Assembly (NCBI RefSeq): GCF_003286085.1 | Contig: NW_020825336.1 | Coordinates: forward strand, 372,001 to 436,000 | Length of the DNA: 64,000 bases | Direction: 5' to 3' | Source: Drosophila persimilis | Taxonomy: Eukaryota > Arthropoda > Insecta > Diptera > Drosophilidae | Part shown: positions 33,721-45,200 of the stretch, one piece after another | Numbering within the stretch: position 1 is the stretch's first letter | Layout of the letters: each line of letters opens with the position of its first letter | The notes under the pieces: model-generated | The model's database searches: none | The model's input: only the letters and a program-made list of their open reading frames with translations | Told to the model about the DNA's origin: nothing | Position numbers and translations under genes: made by a program

Positions 33721-35478
33721 ACCGCACGGAGAAGTCTCCTCGTCAGCGACGGGCGTCCTTGCTCTCGCGTAGCGACGAGGAGGATTGGTGCGATGGCTCC
33801 CAATTCGTCCAGCCCGCTGGCCTCGCCGTTGGTGTCACCGGCACCATCGGGACACGACTCGGTGTCGCTGACGGTGTCATCGGAGGAGAGCGCCGAGGAT
33901 AGCGACGACGAGGTTCAATGTACGGACGGCCCGCGCGCACCAACCGCTGAAGAAATGGCCTGGTGGAGGCGGCAGCAAAGGGCGGAGCCGGGAACAAGGA
34001 ATAAAAAGCCGCTGACCGTGCATGACAGAGTCGAGGCGGTGAAGCGGAAGTTCCAAGAGGCGACGCCGGATGAAAAGCGCCGGATCTACCGGGTGCTGAG
34101 GGCGGCGCAGGCGATCAGGCGTCGGAGGGATGAGCGGTTGGAGGCGCGGCGGCGACAGGCGGAAAGAGCCGCCAGTACGAAGGAGCCTGGCGAAGGGAGC
34201 GACGAAGCGCCGCCACCCCCACCATTCCGGGTGGTGCTGCCGCCGATGCAGCGCCGGACCGACGAGGCGGAGACCGAGGGGGCGCGGTCCCAGGAGGGAC
34301 CTGCAGGAGTCACAGGCCGAAGAAGAAGTGCACCGGAGCAGCAGCAGCAGCACCAGCAGCAGCATCATCAGCAGCAGGGGCAGTGGCAACAGCATCAGCA
34401 GCAGGGGCAGTGGCAGCAGCAACAACAGTGGAGGGGACCCGAGGCGGCAGTGATGGGCCCTTATGTGTCGCAGGAGGTGCGGACCGCCGTGCGCCAGGGG
34501 ATGGTGTGGCACCACCAGACCCTGCACATCACGTGGGCCTCGGGACCCGCCCCGTGCGAAGCCCAGCCAGAGGCAGGCGCCCGGGTGTGGGAGGAGACTC
34601 CACGCGGCAGCAACAGCAGGGACCCGCGGAGGAAGACCCCGGAATAAATCGAAATTAGATTAAAGAAGAGCAAGGTTTTATTCGTATTTATACTAGTACT
34701 TAGGGCTAGATATGACAATTTTACTTATCTACGGATCTCCACCACGCGCGGGCTCTCGTCGGGTGTGGCAGCGTTGAAGCTAATGATCGGGGCAATTTGG
34801 CCTCAGCTATTGCTTTGGCCCGCCACTCAAATCCGCGCTCCACGTCTTGCACTCCCCTCTTAGCTTCCGCCGGTATATGTGGATCACCTCTTAAGTTAGA
34901 CTCACTCTGGGGGCAGGCGGGGCCTGTCTTCCTGTTGCTGTATTCACTTCACTGCACTTCTTCGAACCGTACCGGGTATCACTCTTACGTTTCGGCGGGG
35001 TTTAAATGTGCGCGCGCGATCACTCATCCACGAAAGATCCCGCTTCGTCGCCGCAGCCTCTTTTTATAACCCCGCCTTAACGGGACCCCGGTTCGGCGTC
35101 GGTAACTTTCCATCGCCGTCTCCTGGCTTCCACGACCTTCGTAACGGGACCTGGCCGGTGGCGTGATCCCATGCCCTTATTTGGTCATGCGTCGGACCAC
35201 TGCCGGCCCGATCCCGCCGTCTCCTCTGCCTCTCGCGTGTCTTTCTCTCCGAGAGCGGGACACTTCTCCTCTCGGGGTCCTTGGCCTCTTCGCCGCATCC
35301 GGATATCCGCGGGTATCCGGACTGACCTTCGCCTTATCCGGCCAGCCATCAGCCTTTATCCGGCCGTTCCACAGCCTTATCCGGCTGTGCTTCGGTCTAA
35401 TTCGGCCTGTGGGCCGAATATATATATAAATGGTTTTGACCTATAATTCATTCCTGTATATACACTCAGTCCGTGACA
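33720..35478 (+). mobile_element. GC-rich insertion, probable LTR-element fragment
   Basis: A GC-rich block in AT-rich surroundings holding the gag-like ORF followed by 0.8 kb of non-coding DNA. That part has repeated TAACGGGACC units (about 35079 and 35139), three to four copies of CTTATCCGGC (35333-35385), a TATATATATAAAT box at about 35417-35430, and ends at GTCCGTGACA. The TG..CA-type end and TATA box fit an LTR, but I could not find a second copy or a target duplication in the window, so limits are approximate. Confidence 0.4.
33793..34647 (+). CDS. Gag-like ORF of an unidentified retroelement
   Basis: An intact ATG-started ORF of 284 aa with composition unlike the host genes around it. 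It has an acidic Ser-rich N-terminus, a central charged helical segment (about 75-135; RVEAVKRKFQEATPDEKRR, then an Arg-rich helix), a Pro-rich patch, Gln-rich tandem units (GQWQQHQQQ repeated) and a short C-terminus. There is no zinc knuckle, protease or polymerase. Base composition is sharply GC-rich against AT-rich flanks, and the next 0.8 kb is repetitive with terminal-like sequence ending CACTCAGTCCGTGACA at 35478. I read it as gag of an LTR element or a host ORF carried by one; I cannot name the family, and a host gene is not excluded. Confidence 0.45.
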   Translation: MAPNSSSPLASPLVSPAPSGHDSVSLTVSSEESAEDSDDEVQCTDGPRAPTAEEMAWWRRQQRAEPGTRNKKPLTVHDRVEAVKRKFQEATPDEKRRIYRVLRAAQAIRRRRDERLEARRRQAERAASTKEPGEGSDEAPPPPPFRVVLPPMQRRTDEAETEGARSQEGPAGVTGRRRSAPEQQQQHQQQHHQQQGQWQQHQQQGQWQQQQQWRGPEAAVMGPYVSQEVRTAVRQGMVWHHQTLHITWASGPAPCEAQPEAGARVWEETPRGSNSRDPRRKTPE

Positions 35479-35479
35479 T

Positions 35480-37437
35480 ATTCCCGGTTTCTGTAAGAAT
35501 AGCATACACTGAAACCTAGATTCATCCTGCTCCATTTAAGTGGAGGAGCGCCTTCAAAAGTGACTGCAGCCACCGTTGGTAGTTTCATAGCATTCAGCTT
35601 TAACAGTTTCATAGCAGCCGTGCTTACAGCTGGTGAACTGTTGTTGTAATTTTTAACAGGCCTCATAGAAGAACATGTGACGAACGAAAAGTACTGGTGA
35701 TCCCGATTACAGAGCCATGCTAATTTAACAGCGAGCTAACAGCGAAAGCTAATGAGAGTGTGCTAGCAGCGAAAGAACAAATTCTGTAGTGTCGTTACAG
35801 AGTCATTTTCACTTAGCAGCGAGCGTAAGGTAACAGAGAAATAGCAAAGTGTCGTTACAGAGCCATGTAAATTTAGCAGAGAGCGTGAGCTAGCAGAGCT
35901 AACCAAATTCTTTGAGCGCTAACGCTGTTGCACTCTTACATACGCATACACTACCACCAACTTTTGGTCTCTTTCTGCAAGCTGAGCTTTGATTCGCCCA
36001 CGCTGCTCTTCTCTCACCACCTTTCGTGACGTGACCTACACATACATACATACATAAGTATACGCTCTTGTTCGGCCAGCAACTTTGGCTCGTTCTTTGC
36101 TGGGAGAGGAAGAAGCTTTGAGCCGCCTACGCTGCTGCATTCTTATCACAGCTTTCTCAGTGCCCTCCGGCAGTCCCTCATTCAAGCGGTCATTAAAGTC
36201 GTGTTTGTAGTGGTGTGCCGCCGGCCTAATGCAACTCAAGTGAAAATACGCATAATAATTTTGTTCTTGTCGTTAGGCCACGAGGTCTTGAGATGTGTGT
36301 GCGTGTGTGATAAATAATTTGTTGAATATGTGGTTTTTTTTGTGTGTTTGTGTGTGGAAAACAACATTAAAACTTTACAACAAAAATAATATCAATGAAG
36401 CAAAAGCAACAACAACAACGTTCCAAAAGGAAACAGCAAATAATATTCCACGCTACAGCATTATAAAAACAGGTGAGTCTTTACTGTTTTTTTCGTATTT
36501 CATTTATATATTTTCTATAATTATAATAGATACAATTTTCTATAATAAATAATTAATTACCTATATACATATGTATGTATTAATATTTAACATTTTACAT
36601 TTTCCTCATATGTATGTATGTATATGTTTTTGCTTTTGATCGGTCAGTTTTCACTGGTGTGATAGCTAGTTGTTTTCCAGGTAATAGCCAAAAAATTCAT
36701 CTCATGCAATTCTTAAGAGTGAGAACATAACCTAGGTTTTATTCGCTATGCGTAGGCGGATGTACATACACACATACTTACATATATGTACATATACATA
36801 TGTTGATCACATCGGCTTGGCTGTATCCTTATGCTGATGAGGTCGTTGTCCTATCCTTTCCTTGTTGGCCTCGGCCAGAAACAGAAACATTTGTCTGTGG
36901 GCAGCTTTGCTGATAATTTTACAATAATAATTGCCCTTTTTTGTATCAAAGAATGAACAGGGGGATGTAGAGGGCAAGGAAAAGTTTGCTCGTGTGTTTG
37001 GATTTCCTCGGAGTTGATAATTTTGGTTGAAGACGGATTGTCGATCGTTGATCTGGCGTTCCCGGAGGGTACTTTCAGCGGTTGAATTTGTGGTGGTAGA
37101 TGCATGTGTAGTATTTTACAGATGCCCGACTATTCCCATCGATGGGAAAGCCTACGAACCTGAGCTACAGGAAGAAAGGCGGATTCCAGTCGTTTGCCAA
37201 ATCTTTCTATACTGCTGAAAAGGTAAACTACAATTTTAATAATATTTCTATCAAAGAACTCGAAGTAAAAACCAAAGAATATCATTTCCGATGATGGCTT
37301 TATCCAAGGAAATCATTAGTTCCGTTTGGTCAGCACTACATAAAGTCAAATATTTCTATTCACTGATTTTATAATCAATCTAAATTCTTCTTTAGGTCTT
37401 GTATATCGAAATTTACAGTTTGATTTGAAATTTAAAA
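35480..37437. other. Repeat-rich intergenic DNA upstream of OGDH cluster
   Basis: Contains the tandem repeat at 35700-35910. A duplicated block AGCTTTGATTCGCCCACGCTGC (about 35985) is matched by AGCTTTGAGCCGCCTACGCTGC (about 36112), and an inverted match TGCGTAGGCGGA lies near 36750. CATACATA tracts follow. A possible 5'-UTR intron of the next gene runs from AAAAG|GTAAAC near 37220 to TTCTTTAG near 37395. I see no coding gene. Confidence 0.4.
35700..35910. repeat. GTTACAGAGYCAT / TTAGCAGCGAGCG tandem repeat
   Basis: Three tandem units each start near TTACAGAGCCAT (35706), GTTACAGAGTCAT (35793), GTTACAGAGCCAT (35853) and carry a second block TTAGCAGCGAGC or TTAGCAGAGAGC. The spacing differs (about 87 and 60 bp), so units have internal length changes. 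AGCTAACAGCGAAAGCTA-like palindromic bits recur. Confidence 0.65.
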
Positions 37438-39022
37438 ATGGCGCTCAGCGGCTTTCGGTTCTTGGCCAACTTCCAAAGATTTCAGCGGTTCAGCACGAAG
37501 GGTGGCAGCGGGCGGAGAGGCGACGAGGATGGTACATCGAAGGCCGGCCAAAGAGATGCAAGTGTGACGGCTGATATCGGTGCCACCAATGCCAAATACG
37601 TGGAGCATTTGTTCTCAAAATGGCTGGAGGACGAATCCTCCATTCATGTGGTAAGTGTTGCCGACAAGATACAAACCTCTCTCTCACCTAACCCTTGGTA
37701 TCCCCCCCATCAGTCGTGGCAGAAATACTTTCGTGAAATGGTCAAGGGCAACTCTGAGGACCAGGTCCAGGGCAACACTGAAGACCCGGCCCAGGTGAAC
37801 TCTGAGGACCCGGTCCCACTGGAACCTGACACTACTCCAAGCCCGGGGGCAATCAAGGATCTGGAAAAGGAAAAAACTGGTCGAGAAAGTGCGTATCATC
37901 CTTATTCTTATAAAACACTTGGCATCCCCTATTCCCATTGCACAATATCCTTCATCAACTGAGCCAATTGGTTCTAATTCAGACAATCCTGTAGGCTCAC
38001 TCATGACTGAAAAGGATTCAGTCGGCTCATCTATACCCATGGACTATGTAGATCTTTTCCTTAAGCTGGAAAAGACCAAGGCCCCGCTCTCCATTGAAGT
38101 GCCAAGGCCTCAGGCGAAGTTGGATGGCGATGGGCCCACGACCACGGCCACGCCCACGTCATTGATTGATACAATTGACCCTCAGGGTGATATTTTAATA
38201 GGCACAACTGTTCTGAGTCCTTTCTTGGAGTCCAGCTCCAATAAGGACAATGATTGCACAACACCAAAGTCCCCAACGCGAGAACTTCTGGGCAAAATAT
38301 CGAAAAATGTCAAGGCAAAGGCCGACAGGGCCAAGAAAATAATGCAAAGGTCGCAGAGGCTGCCCAAGACGCTGCCCAATAAGAATCCGAAAATGTTAAA
38401 GACACAGAAACTGGAAGATGCACCGAAAAACACGAAGAGAAGGCTCAACATATTTAAGATGCAAGTTTCCGACGACAAAAAGGAGGCCGGAACGGAGAAG
38501 ACTCTCTCAAAGTCTTCCGAAAATAAACCGATTTATCTGTACAAAGTGGGCTCCAGTGGCTCAGTGGACTATTTCAGGCCCATAACAGACCGCAGGTCAT
38601 TGCAACAAACAACCCAAGACTGTGCCAAGGAGAAAAGTCCCCTGCCGGGCGGAAAACAAAAGGCAAAAAAATACGGCACTCGATTGAACAGAAAGGCTCC
38701 CCCCAATCCCACGAACTTAGGGGCTTCAATGAGAATACAGAAAATCGTGTATAATGCGGCAGATAAGCCGGGATCGAAATCCTCGGAGAAGAAGTCACGT
38801 GGCCAGAAACGCGCAGACAAGCCTGGCCCCGGCGTTAAGTACCGACAATTGGCAAAAAGATCAAACTTTGGCCACAAAAATAGGTCCGAAAAGAGACGAG
38901 ACCCTGAAGACAAGTCGCCGGAGGACAGTCCGAGGCGAGAAAAGACCAATGAACCGATCCTGCGTCCTTTGTCGACCAGGCCGAGCCCTGACCGTAGTAC
39001 TTTTAATCCGAATAAGTTCTGA
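37438..39022 (+). CDS. OGDH N-terminal-domain protein with basic tail
   Basis: Three exons, 37438-37650, 37714-37888 and 37983-39022, joined in phase (CATGTG|GTAAGT to CCCATCAG|TCG; A|GTGCGT to ATTCAG|AC), encode 475 aa. The N-terminus (FRFLANFQRFQRFST) looks like a mitochondrial presequence with an RFST-type cleavage site. Residues 50-80 (NAKYVEHLFSKWLED ... SWQKYFREM) match the first domain of 2-oxoglutarate dehydrogenase E1, and the first intron sits exactly where the neighbouring OGDH-like gene has its own, before the SW codons. The rest is not OGDH: imperfect acidic repeats (GNSEDQVQGNTEDPAQVNSED), then about 300 Lys/Arg-rich residues. No thiamine-binding or catalytic region is present, so it cannot be an enzyme. 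It looks like a partial tandem duplicate that gained a new tail. Its AATAAA is at 39176-39181. Intron 1 is 63 bp without a stop, so retention would keep the frame. Confidence 0.7.
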
Positions 39023-39175
39023 GAAAGCGAGGGAGGCAGCTGTCAATGACCGATGCCGGTGCCGATGCTAGAACCAATCCAGAGGAGTAGCCTGCGAGCC
39101 GAGGAAATTCGAACTCAGGAACCTCAGTCCTAGCTCTTGTCATCAAATATGAACAGTTAGTTTAGAACTCCAGCA

Positions 39176-39181
39176 AATAAA
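39176..39181 (+). terminator. Poly(A) signal of OGDH-N gene
   Basis: AATAAA about 155 bp after the stop codon, and only 70 bp before the ATG of the next gene. Confidence 0.55.
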
Positions 39182-39250
39182 CAAGATTGTGTTTCAAAAT
39201 TCAAAAATTCTTTCAAAATTTCGGAGCTCGGATAATTTTCGCCCAAGACC

Positions 39251-42200
39251 ATGAATCACTGGAGGCTCAGGAATACGATGCTGTTGAGATTTCCATTCAG
39301 GGTGCATGTTCCTCTGGACCGGAAATGGCTGAGACCTAGCTGCCCCGTCAGTCAGCTGAAGCTGAGCCATCGACAGCTGAAGACCGACAGCAGTTGCAAT
39401 GCCCCGAAGGCCCCCGCCAAGAGCAAGGATTCGGACAGCTTGCTCAACGGAACTAATGCCATCTACATTGAGGAGCTGTACAGCAAATGGAAGGCCAATC
39501 CCAAGTCCGTTGACCCGGTAAGTGGGCTCTGAACAGACGGATGGGCGATGGTCCCACTGAATGGACTGTTCCTTTTCAGTCGTGGGATGCCTTCTTCAGC
39601 GGCAAGCCGCGCCTCGTGTCAACGAAACCCTCCGAAACGAGCAAGCGGAAGCATAGGCGTCCTCCGATGGAGTCGTCGTCGGCGAGAGTCAAATCTCGAT
39701 CGGCGCTCTCGACCCGGGATATATCCACAACGAATCCGACCACGTCTGCCGCGGCGGCTGCCCCAGCCATGGACTGGAAGAACATCGATGACCATATGAC
39801 GGTGCAGGCCATCATACGGGCCTATCAGACGCGCGGTCACTTGGCCGCCGATCTCGATCCGCTGGGCATTGTCCAGCCCCTCGGCACCACCTCTGTCGAC
39901 GGCACCAAGCGGAATGCCACAGAAGCCGTGCTCCGCCAGCACTATTCATATGTGTTCAGTAAGTGAGGCGACGCAGATCCCCTTGCAGCCCCTAACCTCG
40001 AAGCCGTCCTTCTTTGCAGACGATCTCAACGCCGCTTTCAAGCTGCCATCGTCCACGCTGATTGGCGGCAACGAGCAGTTCCTGCCACTCAAGTAGGCTT
40101 CCCCTTCAGCAGCTCCAGCCACTCCACTCTCATTTCAATTGGCCTCCTTCCCCTCCCCCATAGAGAGATTCTGGACCGCTTGGAGCGCATTTACTGCGGC
40201 CACATTGGCGTGGAGTACATGCAGATCACGTCGCTGAACAAGACCAACTGGATACGAGAGCGCTTCGAGAAGCCTGGCGCCATCGAGTTCAGGCCCGACG
40301 AGAAGCGACTCATACTGGAGCGCCTGACGCGGTCTACCGGCTTTGAGAACTTTCTGGCCAAGAAGTTCACTTCAGAGAAGCGTTTCGGTCTCGAGGGGTG
40401 CGACATCATGATACCCATCCTCAAGGAGATAATCGATCGCTCCACCACTCTCGGCGTCGAGTCAGTAATGATAGGTTAGTCTTTCACTCGACTCTGTTCC
40501 CCTGAACTCTGCTCCTGACGCGTCCTGGTGGCGCTCTTTCACAGGAATGGCGCATCGGGGGCGACTGAATGTGCTGGCCAACATTTGCCGCAAGCCCATA
40601 TCCGATATCCTGGGACAGTTCCATGGCCTGAAGGCAACCGACTCGGGCTCGGGCGACGTCAAGTACCATCTGGGCCTGTACATGGAGCGCTTGAACCGTG
40701 TGACCAACAAGAACGTGCGCATCACGGTGGTGGCTAATCCCTCGCACTTGGAGTACGTGAATCCGGTGGTGCTTGGCAAGGCCCGGGCCGAGATGTACCA
40801 GCGCGGGGATACCACGGGCTGCAAGGTGCTGCCCATAATCATTCACGGCGACGCCTCCTTTTGCGGGCAGGGCGTTGTCTACGAGTCCTTGCACTTGTCG
40901 GACCTGCCCAACTACACCACCCACGGCACCATACACGTCGTGAGCAACAACCAGGTGGGCTTCACCACGGATCCGCGCTTCTCGCGCTCCTCCCGCTACT
41001 GCACGGACGTGGCCCGTGTGGTGAACGCCCCCATCTTCCACGTCAACTCCGATGATCCCGAGGCGTGCATCCATTGTGCCCGCGTCAGCACCGACTATCG
41101 GGCCAAATTCCACAAGGACGTGGTCATTGATATTGTCGGCTACCGTCGCAACGGCCATAATGAGGCCGACGAGCCCATGTTCACCCAGCCGCTGATGTAC
41201 CAGCGCATCAGGAAGCTCAAGACCTGCATGACCCTGTATTCGGAGAAGCTGATCAAGGAGGGTGTGGTAACTGCGGCCGACTACAAGGCCATGATAGAGA
41301 AGTACGACAAGATCTGCGAGGATGCGTGGCAGGAGTCCACGAAGCTGTCGACCATGAAGGTTTGATTGGCCTCCTCCTCCTGCGGTCGGAATATTCCGCC
41401 TAACAGCTCTTTGCCATTGCAGTACTCCTCCTGGATCGACTCTCCCTGGACGGCCTTCTTCCAGGGCCGCGACAGACTGAAAATGTGCCCCACGGGCGTC
41501 AGCCTGGACACCCTCAAGAACATTGGCGAGGTCTACTCGAGTCCGCCACCCAAGGAGCACAAGTTCGAGGTCCACAAGTAAGTCACCCTGCCAGTCCTGC
41601 CCTGCCCAAAGTCCATCCTTCTAGAGCCACTCATCGCGATCTCTTCCAGGGGTATCCTGCGTATTCTGGCGCTGAGGAGAAAGCTGGTCGAGTCCAAGCT
41701 GGCCGACTGGTCGCTGGGGGAGGCGTTTGCCTTTGGCACGCTGGTAAAGGACGGTATACACGTGCGTCTCTCTGGGCAAGATGTGGAGCGAGGCACGTTC
41801 TCGCATCGACACCATGTGTTGCACCACCAGACCCGCGACAAGGTGCGCTACAACTCCATAGAGCACCTGTACCCCGACCAGGCGGACTACTCGGTGTCCA
41901 ACAGCTCCCTATCGGAGTGCGCGGTCCTGGGCTTCGAGCATGGCTACTCCATGGCCAACCCCAACTCGGTGGTGATCTGGGAGGGGCAGTTCGGGGACTT
42001 CTGCAACACCGCCCAGTGCATCATTGACACGTTCATCGCCAGCGGGGAGACCAAGTGGGTGCGGCAGTCCGGACTGGTGATGCTGCTGCCGCACAGCCTG
42101 GAGGGCATGGGCCCAGAGCACTCCTCTGGCCGCATCGAGCGCTTCCTGCAGATGAGCGACGACGATCCCGACGTCTTTCCGGACACCTGCGACTGTGACT

Positions 42201-45200
42201 TTGTGGCCCGCCAGCTGATGGATATCAACTGGATAGTGACCAATATCTCCACGCCGGCCAACATCTTCCACGCCCTGCGCCGCCAGGTGGCCATGGGCTT
42301 CCGGAAGCCCCTCATCAACTTCTCGCCGAAGTCCTTGCTCCGCCATCCGCTCGCCCGCAGTCCGTTCCGCGACTTCAACGAGTGCAGCGAGTTCAAGCGC
42401 GTCATCCCCGACAGCAAGACGGCCGAGAAGGCCGACTGCGTCACCAAGCTGGTCTTCTGCACTGGCAAGGTCTACTACGACCTTTTCAAGGAGCGCGAGG
42501 ACCACGAGCAAGACGAAACGGTGGCTCTCGTTCGAATCGAACAGGTACCCTTGATCTAAATCATCTCTAGTGCATTTCCTCGGATACAGTGGTGTCTCCG
42601 TCTCCCCTTTACTTAGATCTGCCCCTTCCCGTACGATCTGATCATGAAGGAAATCGAACTGTACAAGTCAGCGGAGCTGATTTGGGTTCAGGAGGAGCAC
42701 AAGAACCAGGGGTGCTGGTCCTACATACAGCCACGTTTCGACACGGCCCTGATCAAAAAGGAAAATGAAACGTGAGTCTGGAGATGATCTCATTGAAAGC
42801 ACAGCATAGAACACAGACCCTGCGACACATAGAAATATCTCTCTCGCTCTCTCTCTCTCGAAATGGCAAGGTGCAATGTCAGGCCTTGGGCTACTGCTGC
42901 CCCACCGACTGGTGATTTAAATTCAGGTGCGATTATCGTTGACGCGCCTTCAAAGTGTCAATCGATTTCCCTCTCGCACGCCAGAGAGGGACGCCAACCA
43001 GAGATCCACAGATCCACAGATCGGATCCGATCCGATCCGATCGGTTCGGTTCAGTTGACACTTTCAAGATGGCGACGCACCGTCGCAGTGTGACGCCATC
43101 TGTGCCGCTTTCGAACCCTTGGTAGCACTGCTCTAACGCTAGCGCTGGCGCTGGCACTGGCGCATGCCAACACCAACACCAACAATTTGATGGTTTTCAG
43201 TCAATTGTTTCTCTGCTTCTGTTTGGGTAAATATCCTATAGGGGGCACACCGAATACACGTACCATTTATGTGTATTTATATACTTATATTCTACATAGA
43301 TCAGCCATGTCCTTCCGTCTCTATCGGTCTATAAGGCATACTATTAAATTTAATTACAACATTAACATCGGAGAAATATCTGCCTTGGTAAGAACCGTAT
43401 CTATACCCCGTAAAAGTCTTCTTAGTTTCGCCTGCAGAGGGTACCTTTATCGTCGACACTTGAAAGCAGATTTTCTCTTTTGTTTTTTTGTTTTCTTTGA
43501 ACAAATCGTGTGCCAAGCAGATTCTTGAAGGTTGTTTGTTCTGCCCTAAAGATTTATAGGTGTGCGACCTGATCTTGTAAACTTGGGAGAATATATTGAG
43601 GTTCGCCAGAAAGATAGAGAGTGAATGAGGGGTTGACCTCGCTAGAGTTCACAGATCGCCCCCACAACAGGGTCGGGGCTGGGGCACGGGATGGGGCTGG
43701 GGGCTGTCTCTCTGATACAATTAATTGTGCAGCACGCCCGCCATGCGAAGGCTCCAATAATATGTTTCAATTTGCTTTTTGCGTTGTTAGTAATTGGCCC
43801 GGTCGATCCGTCCGTCCGTCCGTACGTCCGTACGTCCGTCCGGCCTTGCTGCCAGATTTGCACTTTGAACAAATCGCGGACAGCCGATGTCGATGTTGGA
43901 TTTCGCATTGTATAAAACTAGCGCAAGGAACTTGGCACAGTTTTTGTCGACGGCGGCGTTTGATACTAAAGCACGTCCACTGCCCCTGGCCAGAGATAGA
44001 TAGATACATACCGTGGTGTAGTGGCTGCTGGCGTTGTCTGTTGAATTAACGATTGGCATTTCTTATGCGAGATCTCCGAGATCTCCCAGTGAGGTGCTCT
44101 GCTCGCACAATCCACATAAAACTTAATGTGCCGACATATACATAAGTAGTAAAATTCTAGACGGATTTCGATTCCCATTCCGATTCCGATTCCGACACTG
44201 GTCCTGGTCCTGGTCTCCTAATAGCGCAAATGGCTCGCTAGATTTCTGCTCTGATTTATGGAAAAAAATACTGCCTCCCCGAATAAAATAAACATGTGGA
44301 TATATGTACTACGTATATCCATATGATTTTATGTTTAAATATGTATCTTTCCGAGCAAAAGTACTTTTCTCTGCACTTGAAATCTTTGATGTCTCGGATG
44401 TTTTTGAGGCTTTCATGAGAATGTTTTCCTCCCAACCCAACCCATCCCATCCCAGCTATCTATCGCTCAAAATACGAGTCCGAGTAGTATGTTTGTATCG
44501 TATATGTACGTACATAAGTACTACTCGTACTTGGGTTGCCAGCCCGAATCGAAAAATTGAATGAAAAATCGTGCTGGGGCGCACACTGCGAAAGGCCTCA
44601 GGAATGTAGCATATTTGCAGGTCTATATCTATTATATACTACTCGTATGAGGCATACCCTCACCCTCCTCCCTACACTTACATATCTATGTATGTACATA
44701 TATGAATGTACATATATGTACTATTTATGTGTGTTTATGGCTGGCTGGCATTTGCATGTTTTGTGAATTTCTTTGTTGTTTTTGTCAACGTAAATTAAAA
44801 TCTCTTGTACAAAAGCCAGGCAATAATTATGAGAGATTTCTCTGTCGCAAATCGAAAAGCGAGAAATTCCGAAAGCGCCAAACGCCTTGACAATCAATTA
44901 TGAGAAATGTCCGAGATCTTGAGGCAGAATGCTTAGCGCTTTCCCATCTGATTTCCCTTTTTGGGGATGCGAATGGGGCTGCGAATGGGGATGCAGGCCA
45001 ATGCACAGTAAAATCCCGCCAAAGTTTTATTAATGGCACGCATCTTTGAGATCTTTCCGAGGGATATTCGGGGGATACATTCGAAGTGGACGCCCAAAGA
45101 GTGGGTGGGCAAGGCCCCTAGTATGTGTCAGTGTTTATTTCTTTTGCGAACTGAGATACATACATATGTTTATGGAATTTATTGCCCCCCCCCCTGGTGG

